The notes below the pieces were generated by a model. That model did not search any database. It was not told the origin of the DNA and saw only the letters and a program-made list of their open reading frames with translations. From Cochliopodium minus (Eukaryota; Discosea; Himatismenida; Cochliopodiidae), in NCBI GenBank assembly GCA_024220525.1, contig JAMYWO010000053.1:46910-110909 (forward strand): 64,000 nt of DNA. Reading direction: 5' to 3'. The position numbers were made by a program, and so were the translations under genes. Positions 23,854 through 36,137 of the stretch are shown here, piece by piece; the stretch's first letter is position 1, and each line of letters begins with the position of its first letter.

Positions 23854-26800
23854 ATGAAAGGACCCTTCAAAATTCAATATCACTTTAAAAACAAGTTCAA
23901 TATCTTCTCCACAAAAAAGATCCTAAACAAAATAAATTATTCTTCATCCAATATAATTGGATTAGGAAGGAAATATTTTGGACTATACTCCTATAATAGC
24001 TTTAATATGTCACAAAATAAAAGATTTTATTGCAATTATGATAATTTTGAACAATTCGAGCGAAGTATGGAGATAGAAGAACAAACATCAAATAATCATG
24101 TCAATAATTACGAGGAGCAATATAATCCATTGCCAGAACATGAAGATATGTTCGGGAAAGATCAAAAAGATTCCTTATATGGCTATGTGGAGAAGATTTT
24201 GTTTCATAATAAAGAAACTGGCTTTGTGATATTGAGTATGAATGTAAATACAAAAGGAAGGAACAAGAAAATGAAAGTATTAGGAAAAATGCCTTCAAAT
24301 TTTGTTGAGGGACAATATATTCACGTTGAAGGCAAATGGGAGACAGCCAAAGATTATGGAGTTCAATTGAGGGCGATCTCTATCAAGCCAGTGATGCCCA
24401 ATTCGAATGAAACAGCATTCAATTACTTAAAATCATTCAAGGGGATAGGAAAATCATTCGCAAAGAAATTGATAGATCAATTTGGGGTGGAAATATTTGA
24501 TATAATCGAAAAACAACCTTCCAGATTATATTTGGTAAATAAAAAAAAATGAACATAATTTTTAATATTTCTTTGCTTCAAAACTTTCATAAAATAATAT
24601 CTTATCAAATTTTAATTTAATAGAATTATACTTGTCATGAAAAGAAAATCCTTTCATAACATTTCTTCAAATTTTTTTTTTTTTTACTTTTTGTAATAGG
24701 TGAAAGGAATAGGAAGAGCAAAGATAGAAGCGATGATAAAAAGTTGGAACGAAAGAAAAGAGTGCTTCGAAACAACTTCATTTCTTTACGATTGCGGAAT
24801 AGGATCCGCTCACTCTGAAAGACTCTACCAGAAATACGGCAAACAAGTCGAAGAAATGCTTCAAAACAATCCGTACAGCTTAGTAAAGCTCTCTTCTAAT
24901 GATGGTTCTTTATTAAAGGATGATGGAATCAATTTTGAGCTTGCTGACAAAATAGCAGAAAAGTTGGGTTCTCCTGGGAAATTCTTCAAGGAAAGATTGG
25001 AATGTGCCATCATTTATAATTTATTAACCATAAATCAAAAATCTGGACACAGGTATTTTTAAAAAATATTTTATTTTATTTTTATAAAAATATTTCTTAT
25101 AAATTTTTGATAATTTATTAAATTTATAAAAATATTTCTTATTTATATTTTAAACTGTTTTAGATTTTTTAAAAAAAATTTTTATTGATTTAATTTTTAC
25201 AAAATATTTCTTATAAATTTTTTTAAAATTTTTTTGGAGATTTTTTTAATTTTTTTAGATTTTTTAAATTTCATTAACTTGTTTTGTAAAAATTAATCTT
25301 TTTTGAATTTATAAAATGATTTTTTTTTAAAAAAGTTGTTTGCCAAAACATATGTTGATTAAATCAACAGCTAAAATGCTTTCTAACGAAGAGGAATCAT
25401 ATCTTAAATTTATTTCTGACACAATCGATGAACAATGCAACAATGAAACATTAGTTAAACACTTTTCTGATCAGGTTGAATGGATCTACGAGCCTGTAAT
25501 GTTCAAACATGTAAAAAAATAAATAAATAAAAATAAAAAATAATTAAAAATAATTTAAAATAATAAAATAAAAAAATAAAAAAATAAAAATAAAAATGAA
25601 AATGATAAATAAATAAATAAAAATATATAAAAATAATGAAAAAATAAATGAAAAAATAAATAAAAATAAAAATAAATAAAATAAAATTTTTGAAAAGGAA
25701 CAAGAATTAGCAGATGAAATCAAAAGAATAAAGAATGGGAGATTTCCTTACCCTTATGTCAACACTGATAGTATGACAGAGATCATAGAAAAGGAAATGT
25801 CCATTGAATTTTCTCCACAGCAAAAAGAAGCAATCCATCTTTCCATGAAAAATAATTTGCTTATTATTACTGGGGGGTAAAAAAATAAAAAAAAAAAATT
25901 ATTTTTTATTTTTTTTATTTTTTTTATTTTTTTTATTTTTTAAATTTTTTTTTATTATTTTTTATGAATTTTAATGAACAACAAAAAAAATTATTTTTTT
26001 TTTGATTAGACCTGGTGTAGGAAAGAGTCATACTATCTCTGCCATTCTTAGAATATACAATAAACTTATGCTTCAACCTGTTTTAGCTGCGCCTACTGGT
26101 ACCAAATATAAATAATTTTTAAAGAAATAAATAAAAATAAAAATCCAAAAAATTTTAAAAAAATAAAAAATAAAATAAACAAAAAATTTAAAAATAATGA
26201 TAAAAATAAAATAAATAAAAATAAAATAAAATAAAATAAAATAAAATAAAATAAAATAAAATAAAAAATTTTTTAGGAAGAGCATCTTCTAGATTAACGG
26301 AAATTACAGGCAAAAAAGCTACAACTATCCATAGATTGTTGGATTATCATCCTCAATCCAACTCTTTCCTCAAAAACGAACACAACAAACTGGAAAACAC
26401 TTTGTTTTTGATAGATGAAGTTTCCATGATAGATCTTGCTTTGGCCAATGCATTATTCAAAGCAATACCAGACAACGCAATTGTTATATTAGTTGGGTAA
26501 ATTTATATTTTATTTATTTTATTATTTATTAATTGATTTTTTTTTTAATAAAATTTTTTTAATTTATTTGAATTTTTTTTAATTTTTTTGAATTTTTTGA
26601 ATTTTTTTAGTTTTTTTTTAATTTTTTTTAATTTTTTTTTAATTTATTTGAACTTTTTTTTTTTTAGAGATATTAATCAGTTACCTTCTGTTGCTGCTGG
26701 ATCAGTTTTAATAGATTTGATATCCTCAAAGTACATTCCAAACGTGGAGTTAATCAGTGTATTTAGACAAAAGAAACATAGTAAAAAATAATAAAAAAAA

Positions 26801-28509
26801 TTTTTAATTTTTTTTAAATTTTTTGTTTAAAATAATTTTTTGTTTATTTTTTAAAAATATTTTTTTTAATCATTTTATTTTTTAAATTTATTTATTTTTA
26901 AAAAAATAATATTTTTTAAAATTTTTTTTTCGTTGAAATAGGTAAAATTATTGATGCAGCTTACCAGATATTGCAAGGGAAATTACCCTCATTGCCTTCT
27001 TTTTTTCTTCCTTTTCAAAACACAGACACAGACTATTTTGACCATTCCAATGTGGAGAACAGTTATCTCAGCAGTGCTCCTCTCCAAATCACTGACAATT
27101 CCAATGTGGTTGATATTTTCAAAAAATTGAAAGATCCTAATCAAAAGATCAGTTGGGACAAATTTATTGAAGAAGGAGGAGATTTCAGGTAAAATAAATT
27201 TTATATTAATTTACTTTTTATTATTTCATTTTATTTCTTCATTTATTTCATTTATTTCATTTATTTCATTTATTTCATTTATTTCATTTATTTAATTTGT
27301 TTCATTTTATTTCATTAATTTCATTTTTATTTCATTATTCCTAAAATTTTAATTTGACTTTTTTTTATTTATTTTAGTTTAATTTCATTTTTAAACATTT
27401 AAATTTAATACCAAGATATTTTAATTTTTGAATGGAACTTCTGGTTTTATCTTTTTAATATTTTATTTCATTTCAAATTTTAATTTCATTAAATATTCAT
27501 TTTTCAAAAAAAAAAAAAAAGATTCATCGAGTGTTATAATGAAAAAAAAGCTCTCGACTGTATTTTAGAACTGATCAAATACCTCCCCAACTTCTCCTTT
27601 GATCCAATCAAAGATATACAAATCCTCACACCCATGAGAAAGGGAAACTTGGGAAGCAGAAACATTAATCATCTCATCCAAAACATGTTTCATCCCAACT
27701 CTAACCAAAAAAACACTTTTTTGAGAAACTCTAGTGAAAAATTCATTTTGGGTGACAAAGTCATGCAAATCGTCAACAATTATGATAAAGATGTATTTAA
27801 TGGAGAAATAGGTAATCTATTTTTAACATTTTTATTTTTTTATTTTTTAATCATTTTTCATATTTATTTTTTATTCTTTTATTTTCCATTTTTTTATTTT
27901 TATTTTTTATACATTTTTTTTTTTGATTATTTTTTATTTATTTTGTATTTTTATTATTTTTTGTTATCATTTTTTTCAAAAAAAAAATTTATTTCGATTT
28001 TTTATTTTATTTTTTTATTTTTATTATTTATTTATTTTTTTTGTTTTTATTTTTAAAAAAATTATTATTATTTATCAAAAATTGAACATTTTCATTTTTT
28101 ACAAGGAATTATCACGGATATTGATTTCAACGAAAAAAAAGTTACAGTAGAATACAAAACGTACGATGTGGTCACAAACGAAGAAAACAAAGAAGAAAAC
28201 AACACCTCCCAAAACTTGCAAGAAATCTCCAAGTTTGTCGTCTACGAAAACGATGACCTACAAGAAATAACAACCGCCTATTCCATGACCGTCCACAAAT
28301 CTCAAGGATGTGAGTTTCCCGTTGTGATCATCGTTGCTCATCCTCAACATCTCGTCATGTTGGAAAAAAATTTGCTTTATACTGGAATCACCCGCTCTAA
28401 AACTTTGACTATTGTTGTTGGTACTACTGATGCTTTTAATGCTGCTATTAAGAAGTCCAAAGGTAATAAGAGATTCAGTTTTTTGAAGGATAGAATCCAT
28501 TCCAATTGA
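23854..28509 (+). CDS. RecD2-like ATP-dependent DNA helicase (SF1B), likely mitochondrial
   Basis: Ten exons: 23854-24534, 24700-25052, 25336-25510, 25698-25876, 26010-26098, 26277-26496, 26668-26780, 26942-27188, 27522-27811, 28106-28509 (916 aa). The N-terminal ~80 residues are basic and Ser/Asn-rich, like a mitochondrial presequence. They are followed by the RecD2 layout: an OB-like domain (GYVEKILFHNKETGF), two helix-hairpin-helix units (FKGIGKSFAKKL, VKGIGRAKIEAM), then the helicase core: Walker A GGPGVGKS (462-469), AAPTGRAS, TTIHRLL, Walker B LIDE (537-540), VGDINQLPSV, VHKSQGCEF (845-853) and YTGITRSK. RecD2 unwinds DNA 5'-3'. The family is mainly bacterial, so transfer or endosymbiont origin is likely. 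PIF1 is more distant and lacks the OB-HhH front half. Confidence 0.92.
26214..26265. repeat. ATAAA tandem repeat in intron
   Basis: About ten ATAAA units inside the fifth intron of the helicase gene. No other feature. Confidence 0.7.
27236..27330. repeat. TTTATTTCA tandem repeat in intron
   Basis: Nine-base TTTATTTCA units repeat about six times and then decay, within the eighth intron (27189-27521) of the helicase gene. The intron is otherwise empty. Confidence 0.7.
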
Positions 28510-28622
28510 AGAATGTTTGTTTTTTTTTTTTTTGATCATTCGAAGGATCTTGTTCTCATTTGAGGAAAAAAAAAAGAGTTTTTGAATAAATTAATAAATT
28601 AAATTTAAAAAAATAAAAAAAA

Positions 28623-31168
28623 ATGAAATTTTCTTCTTTGTTCATTTTCTTAATATTTTGCATCTTTAAAATATATTCTATACCAGTATCAGGTATATAA
28701 TAAAGAACATTTTCATTATTTCCTTTGGCATTTTTAATCAAAAAAAAAAATTTATATTCACAGTGATGGTCAGCTCATAAAAGAAAAAATTTATCAACAA
28801 TTCTCATATTTTGACGAATTAATTGTATTCTCCTCCATCTATTTAGCTCCCATTAGATACCGTGACTAATGACGGACAATTGAATAATCAAGCTGCATTA
28901 TTATCTCAAATGCAAACATTGAAATCAGGAGGAGTGGATGGGATAATGGCAAGAAAGAACATTCCTCTTTTAAAAAACATTTGTTTTAAAAAAAAGAAAA
29001 TTCTTCTGAAAATTCTTTTTTTTATTTTTTTATTTTTAACAATTAAATTTAAAAAATAAAGACTGATGTTTGGTGGGGTATTGTTGAGAGAAATGGCCCT
29101 AAGCAGTATGATTGGAAAGCATATTTGTTGTTGGCAGAAATGGCAAGAAACACAAGCTTGAAGATGCAAGTTGTAAATGATTAACTCTCCTTCCTTCTTT
29201 TCCAAATTAAAAGCTATTCATCATAAAAATTATATTCTTAAAAAAAAAAAATCAGGTAATGTCTTTTCATAAATGTGGAACAAATGTTGGAGATGAATGT
29301 AAAAAAAAAACTTTTTTGAAAAACTAATAATCCCATTAGGTTACGTAATAAATTTTTAATTTTTTTAATTTTTTAAATTTTTTTAAATTTTTTTTTTTAA
29401 AGTTTAAATTATTTTGAATAAATCTTTTTGTTTTAGATCACATTACCACAGTATGTTTTAGAAGTGGGAAAGAGGAATAGTGACATTTTTTACAAGGACT
29501 ATGGTTATAATGCAGACGAAGAATATCTTAGTTTGGGAGTAGACAATGAAACTTTGTTCGAGGGAAGAAGTCCTCTTCAAATTTATGCTGATTTCATGCA
29601 AAGTTTTTCTGATAATTTCAAATCTTTTTTTCCGAACACCATCGACCAAATCCAAGTAAAAAAAAGAAATTAAAATAAAATAAAATAAAATAAAATAAAT
29701 TTTGTAAAATAAAAAAATAAAAATAAAAAATATTTGTAAAATCAATAGGTTGGATTAGGACCTGCAGGAGAGATGAGATATCCTTCTTATCAGTTACAAG
29801 ATAATAAATGGTGAGATAATAAATTTTTTTTAATTTTTTTTAAAATTCATCTTTTAATTTAGGCAATATTGGTAACAAAAATAACTTATTTTTTTTCATT
29901 TTTGAAATTTAATTTTAATTTTTAAAAAAAAGTGGAATAGGAGAATTTCAATGCAACGATAAATACATGCTTCAAAAGCTGAAGAATCATTCAATTCAAA
30001 ATGGTTTTTCTTTTTACATTATTTATTTTTATGATTTTTTCAAATTATTTTTTTTTTTAAATAGGACATCCTGAATGGGGAAAAGGAGCTCCTAGTAGTG
30101 CGGGAAATTATAATTCGCAACCTCCTTCGAGCGTACCTTTTTTCTCATCAAGTGGATTTGACAATTATTCCTCTTCTTAGTAAATATATAAATTTAAAAA
30201 ATCATTATAACAAAAAAAATTTATAACAAAAAAATATTAAAAATAAAAATTAATCAATCTTTTCAAAGCGGAAAATTCTTTTTGGAATGGTAAAATTTTT
30301 TTAAAAAAATTTAAACTTTATTACTTGACTCTTCATCTCAGGTACTCCAACATGTTGAACAAACACGGAGAATTGATATTATGCGCTGCGAATAACATTT
30401 TTTCTCCTCATCACATCCATGTTGCTGCCAAAATTTCTGGTAAATCAAAAATATTAATAATAAAACAATAAATAATTTTAAAATATTTAAAAATGAAAAG
30501 GAATTCATTGGTGGTATGCTGACAATTCTCATGCAGCGGAAGTAAAATTTAAATTTTTACAAGTAAAAAATTTTTTTGTTGAAAAAAATTTAAAAAGTTG
30601 ACAGCAGGATATTACAACACAAACAATGTTAATGCTTGTAAATTTTTTTTTTTATTCAAGAAATTAGGAAAATATGAATCAAATGATTAATTTAAATAAA
30701 AAAGATTACAATATTGCTCAAACTCTTAAAAAATGTAATGCTGCATTCGATTTCACTTGCTTGGAAATGAAAGATGCAAGCGATTGTGGCTCTAGACCCC
30801 AACAACTCGTCAAACAAGCCATACAAGCATCCAATCAAGTTGGAGTACCATTTGGTGGTGAAAACGCTTTAAATTTTTGTTCAAATGGTAAAAAAAAATA
30901 AAAAAATAAAAAATTTTAACTGAAAAATAAAAAAATAAAATAATTTTTTTTAATTAGGATGTTACCAAGATGGTTTTGATGAGATTTATAAACAATCAAC
31001 TCAATATGGAAACATTGAACTTTTCACTTTTTTAAGACTCTTTCCAGGTCTTTTGACAGGCAATAATTGGTACCAAATTTAATCATTTTTTTTTATTAAA
31101 ATTTTTCTTCTTTCAAAATACAAAGGAACATGTTCAGATCGTTTGTATCAAGAATGCATAATGCATAG
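28623..31168 (+). CDS. secreted beta-amylase (GH14)
   Basis: Eighteen exons, 458 aa: 28623-28692, 28764-28768, 28847-28948, 29062-29172, 29256-29298, 29340-29344, 29437-29655, 29749-29810, 29863-29871, 29933-30003, 30065-30179, 30269-30289, 30342-30439, 30501-30541, 30598-30627, 30668-30887, 30958-31069, 31126-31168. A signal peptide (MKFSSLFIFLIFCIF) precedes the GH14 blocks: VMLPLDTV, GVDGIMTDVWWG, VVMSFHKCGTNVGD, VGLGPAGEMRYPSY (acid Glu193), GIGEFQCNDKY, GKFFLEWYSN, ISGIHWWY, AGYYN, FDFTCLEMKD and GGENALNF (base Glu399). It should release maltose from the non-reducing ends of starch or glycogen, outside the cell or in digestive vacuoles. Exons of 5, 5 and 9 nt are needed to keep frame and family alignment. 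The donor at 28949 is GC; the donor at 28769 (GTCAGC) is weak. Confidence 0.9.
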
Positions 31169-31444
31169 TTCGTCAAATAAAATGGTTTTTCAAATTTTTT
31201 CAATTGTACGAATAAAAAGTTTTGATTGATTATTTATATTTATTTTTATATTTTATTATTTAATTTGGTCCACTTCTTGGATAACAATATAAACTTCACA
31301 ATTAATCGTTATTTTAAAATATATACCATATCACTTTGAACCACTAAAGATATTTATTTGCCTCAGATAAAAAGAAGAAATATTATAAATAAAAAAAAAA
31401 AAAAGAAAGTTTTGATATAATCGTATACTTTCAAAAAAAAAAAA

Positions 31445-32341
31445 ATGAATAAAGAAGTACCATCTATGAATTTATGGATCAAACTAAATATTGGTGGAAT
31501 AAAGTAATTTGAAAGAAAAAATAAATTTTAAATTTTTACATTTATTTCTCTTCCTTTATAAACAACCAATAAAAGATATGAAACCTCTGCTGGTACCTTG
31601 ATGAATGATCATGCTGGATCCAATTGCATCTTCCACAGATTATTGTCGTATAAATATCCCAAAGATGATGAGGGTTACTTGTGTATAGGTAATAAAAAAT
31701 ATATATATATATATTTGTGAGGAAATAAAGAAATATAACTGAGGAATTTTTAAAAGGAGAAAATATAATCAAGATACATGAGATATAGTTTAAAATATCT
31801 TTAAATTATAAAAATTAAAAAATTTATTTCATTTTTCAACAAAATATAATAAATTCTCAAATTTCAAAATACTAATAAAAAAATTAAATTTCTTCAAATT
31901 GTTTAAAAATAAATAAGATAGAAATGGAAAATATTTCGAGCCAATACTAGATTTTTTGAGAACTGGAGAGTTTGTTGTGCCAAACGAAATGAGTCACGCA
32001 ATGATTGTAAGATAAAAAAAATTAAAAAAAAATATATTCATTCAAAATCAAAAAAAAAGAAAAGGGAAGCAAAATATTTTAAAATAGAACTTCCTGATCC
32101 AAAAAAGAAAGTAGACAATCTTTTACTTGTACAATCTTTTTTTGTATGTTTAAAGTCGGAAATTTCCGAACATCCTAAATGGGAGATCACTGGATCTCAA
32201 TGGCCCTCTCACGAAAAACAACCTAAAATTGAATCTCCTGAACAGTTGTTGGATGCAATCAAGGATATTGGTTACACTGTTGTCACTTGTACTTCTTCTA
32301 CTTCTAAATATTTCGAGAAATTTTATGTTGTATTTCAATAA
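31445..32341 (+). CDS. KCTD-type BTB/POZ (T1) domain protein
   Basis: Exons 31445-31503, 31576-31688, 31918-32006, 32060-32341 (180 aa). Residues ~11-98 are a potassium-channel-tetramerisation BTB fold: WIKLNIGGIKYETSAGTL, LLSYKYPKDDEGYLCIDRNGKYFEPILDFLRTGEFVVP, EREAKYF-like KREAKYF. There are no channel transmembrane helices, so this is a soluble KCTD adaptor, a class that often recruits substrates to cullin-3. The remaining ~80 residues (IGYTVVTCTSSTSKYFEKFY) resemble a KCTD C-terminal domain. The stop at 32339-32341 is the simplest reading. A GT at 32327 followed by an acceptor at 32415-32416 would keep frame and replace the last residues with a longer tail. Confidence 0.82.
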
Positions 32342-32416
32342 TTAAAATGTTGCGAAATAAAAAATAAGAAAAAATAAGAGAAAATAAAATAATTTTTTTG
32401 GTTCACAAGTATTTCA

Positions 32417-32617
32417 GAAATTTTCTAAAGGTTTTGAAAAGGAAGTGATTTCTTGTAATAAAATTTCTAGTATTGGTCCCTGCATTTGCAAAAGAAGAAT
32501 GAAATACTCCCCTTTGCTTCCATATTCATCAGATCTTCCGAAAATGTTTCTATTTGCTACTCTTGATGAGAACCTTTCTGTTGTTTCTTCTATTCTCAAA
32601 GTTAATCCAATCATGTA
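32417..32617 (+). CDS. possible extra 3' exon (KCTD alternative tail) or orphan exon
   Basis: Follows a good acceptor (TATTTCAG) and is open to a TAA at 32615-32617: KFSKGFEKEVISCNKI... SVVSSILKVNPIM. It is markedly GC-richer than the spacer around it. Phase 0 fits a donor at 32327 within the last KCTD exon. No start codon is available to make it a gene of its own. Only a transcript would settle it. Confidence 0.4.
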
Positions 32618-33112
32618 AACTGTTTAGTTCTTATCGTAGTTAATATTTTTTTATTCAAGCCAAGTCCTTGTTTTTCTTAATTTGAAGTCTCCAATTTCTT
32701 TAAAAAGATTTAAAAAATTTTTACCATTAATAAGTTTTGAAAAAGTTAAATGAAGTAATTGAAATTCAATCTTCTTTTTTCTCTACCAAAGATTTTCTAT
32801 TCTTATTCTGCACATTAGTTCTCGAATCAAGCAACTGATTGAAGTTAACAAAAATATTTTGCTTCTAAACTTCATTTAATATCTTCCCCAATTTTAGGAG
32901 AATATCATTAATTCAATTGAGATTTCATTTTCACAATATTAGAGGTTTTTGAGAAAAAGAAAAATTAAAAAAATGGTGAAAAGAATAAAAAAGGATGAAG
33001 GAAAAGGAAAATGTTTTTGGTTTCAAAATCTTTTATTTTAAACATCAAAATTATTTTTATATTACATTTTAAAAGTTAAAGATAGGGTTTTTTTTTTTTT
33101 CCTATTTCACTT
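32618..33112. other. intergenic, edge of the inverted duplication
   Basis: No gene. From about 32880 rightwards it matches the reverse complement of the sequence right of the SAM-like copy 1 (shared block GTGAAAATGAAATCTCA), so the right arm of the duplication starts near here. Confidence 0.55.
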
Positions 33113-33514
33113 TCACAAAAAGAATGGGGTTTCATAATTTCTGAAATTTTCACATCTTTTAGATCTAAGCCTGTAAAAGAAAAGATAGAGTTCAACAAGC
33201 TTTTCGATTTGAAATTGTTCAAATTTAAAATCATTTTGAAGGAGTTCTAAACCCTCTTCTTCAGAAAAGATGAGAATGAAGGACATCCCATCTACTTCAT
33301 CTTCTTTAAATCTTTTGGCTTCAGTTTTAAAACCTTTTGATTTGAGGAGATTATAAAGTTGAAACATGTCCAATGATCTTAGATGGAAGATCATCTTGTT
33401 TTCTCTTATGAAATTTGTCTTCAACAATTGATAGTTCAATCCTTTTCCTTCATCAATTCTTTTTCTTTTAGATGAGCTTTTGGCTTTGATTCTCTTTGAG
33501 ATTTGTTTATTCAT
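33113..33514 (-). CDS. small SAM-like protein, copy 2
   Basis: 133-aa intronless protein, about 88% identical by eye to copy 1 (5663-6070), sharing the SAM-like core LYNLLKSKGFKTEAKRF and EDEVDGMSFILIFSEEE. Most differences are conservative (Q/K, D/E, F/L) and the frame is intact, so both copies look maintained. It ends two residues early because the TGC of copy 1 is TGA here; the bases beyond (AAG TGA) still match copy 1. It lies downstream of the intact actin on the same strand, repeating the order seen at 4015-6070 in reverse. Confidence 0.75.
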   Translation of the reverse strand: MNKQISKRIKAKSSSKRKRIDEGKGLNYQLLKTNFIRENKMIFHLRSLDMFQLYNLLKSKGFKTEAKRFKEDEVDGMSFILIFSEEEGLELLQNDFKFEQFQIEKLVELYLFFYRLRSKRCENFRNYETPFFL

Positions 33515-33956
33515 TTTTGTGGTTAATTTTTTTTTATTTAATTTTAATTAGATTTTTTTTTTATTAAAATTTTTTCTTAAATTTCTAAATTGAATTTTAA
33601 TTGATTTTTAATTTCCCTTTCGTAATACGCCAAATGTTCAAGTGAAAAATACATTTTGGGTAACTAAAAACGAAATTCCCCAAAAGAAGATAATTCACAA
33701 AAATTTTTTTTATTTTTTTTAACCTAAATAAATTTCTTTCAAATTTTTAGTCATTTTTTCTTAAACAGTTTAATTAAAATGACAAAAAGATCAGATAAAT
33801 CCGGTTTTGACAAAAATTTTTATTTTCTCAATAATTTGAATTATAATTGATTTTTAATTTCCCTTTAAAGAAGCAAATAATTTGAAACACATTAAATTTT
33901 CAAGTGTAAATTAGATTTTGGTCAATTTAGTCAGTAATTAGCTTTTAATTTTTTAG
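33515..33956. other. intergenic, duplicated spacer
   Basis: No gene. It contains two imperfect copies, about 250 bp apart, of a short block (TTGATTTTTAATTTCCCTTT ... TTCAAGTG), and a block around 33795-33825 that matches the reverse complement of 5500-5530 in the left arm. The short ATG frame at 33779 is within this matching non-coding sequence. Confidence 0.5.
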
Positions 33957-34493
33957 ATCGACGGAAACTTTGTAGTCACGGATCTGATTCTCTCCAAACA
34001 AAAAGGGACAAAGGACACCTGTCATACTTACGATGAGGACCAACTTCTTGAATTTCAAATCCAGAAAGAGACCTTCTCAGTCTTGGTTGGATCCACACAC
34101 ATCCCACTCAGAACTGTTTCTTTGGAAATATTAAAAGTAAAAAATAAAAAATAAAAATAAATTTTTAAAATACAAAATACAAAAATAAAAAAAAATAAAA
34201 AAAATAAAAAAATGAAAAAATAAAAAAAATAAACTTTAAAAAATAAAAAAAAACAAAAAAAATGAAAAGAAGAATTTGAATAATAACAAATAAAAATAAA
34301 ATAATAAAATAATAAAATAATTAAAGTGTGAAAAATACCAATGACAGAGCCACACTGTACGCAGTTCTTGATCAACGAGATTTTACCAAGAAGGGACGTT
34401 CAAAAAGTGGCAGACGGAACAAACCTTGCCAAGAATAGGATTGGGAAGCTGGCAAGAAGGGAAAAACCTTTCGTTGTTTGTGTTTTCCGTTGA
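33957..34493 (+). CDS. orphan exon pair (3' part of an unknown gene)
   Basis: Exon 33957-34136 (60 codons, phase 0 both ends, acceptor TTTTTTAG, donor GTAAAA) encodes IDGNFVVTDLILSKQKG... THIPLRTVSLEILK. Exon 34365-34493 joins in phase 0 at acceptor GTACGCAG and gives FLINEILPRRDVQ... ending VVCVFR before TGA. The composition is clearly coding. No upstream exon or start codon is visible and I do not recognise the protein. The piece sits inside the right arm of the inverted duplication between the SAM-like gene and actin, with nothing similar in the left arm. Confidence 0.5.
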
Positions 34494-35009
34494 TACTCAC
34501 TTATTTCAATAAGTATAACATAGGATATTAATTAATGTATTATAATAAAAGTATGAAGATTCAACAAAATTTTTTAACTAAAATTTCAACATTCTATTAA
34601 AGAAATGTTTTGATTATTTGAAATTTTTTTTATAAAACTTTATCGAGCAAACAGAAAAAACCAAGAATCGCATCGAAATTAAAACAAAAAATAAAATATT
34701 TTTCTTTCTAATTGAGATATGTCATTCTCGGGCATAATGAGCACCCACAAAATTTTTTTTTTAAAAATCATTTGAATGCATTATAAAGATAAAGTGATTT
34801 CAATTGTAATCACCATGATTTAAAGCATTATTAAGAAATTTCGAATAATTCAAGATTTTTGCAATTTTTATAAAAAATATCACATTTGTATTGTTATCTT
34901 TTTTCTCACTACTTTTCTCTTCAAAAAGAAAAACACTTCAGTGGATTTCTTTATGAGATTAACAAAAGATATTTTTTTCAATTTTTTTTAATTTTTCTTT
35001 TATTGAAAC
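34494..35009. other. intergenic, 3' of actin
   Basis: No gene. The actin poly(A) signal AATAAA (minus strand, 35004-34999) lies just after the actin stop and matches the signal after the fragment at 4097-4102. Otherwise AT-rich spacer. Confidence 0.6.

Positions 35010-36137
<1,128 letters not shown>

Noticed and set aside
33779-33850. Small ATG frame (24 codons) in the duplicated spacer
   Set aside because: It lies in sequence homologous to non-coding DNA near 5500-5530 in the left arm, where the frame is not kept.
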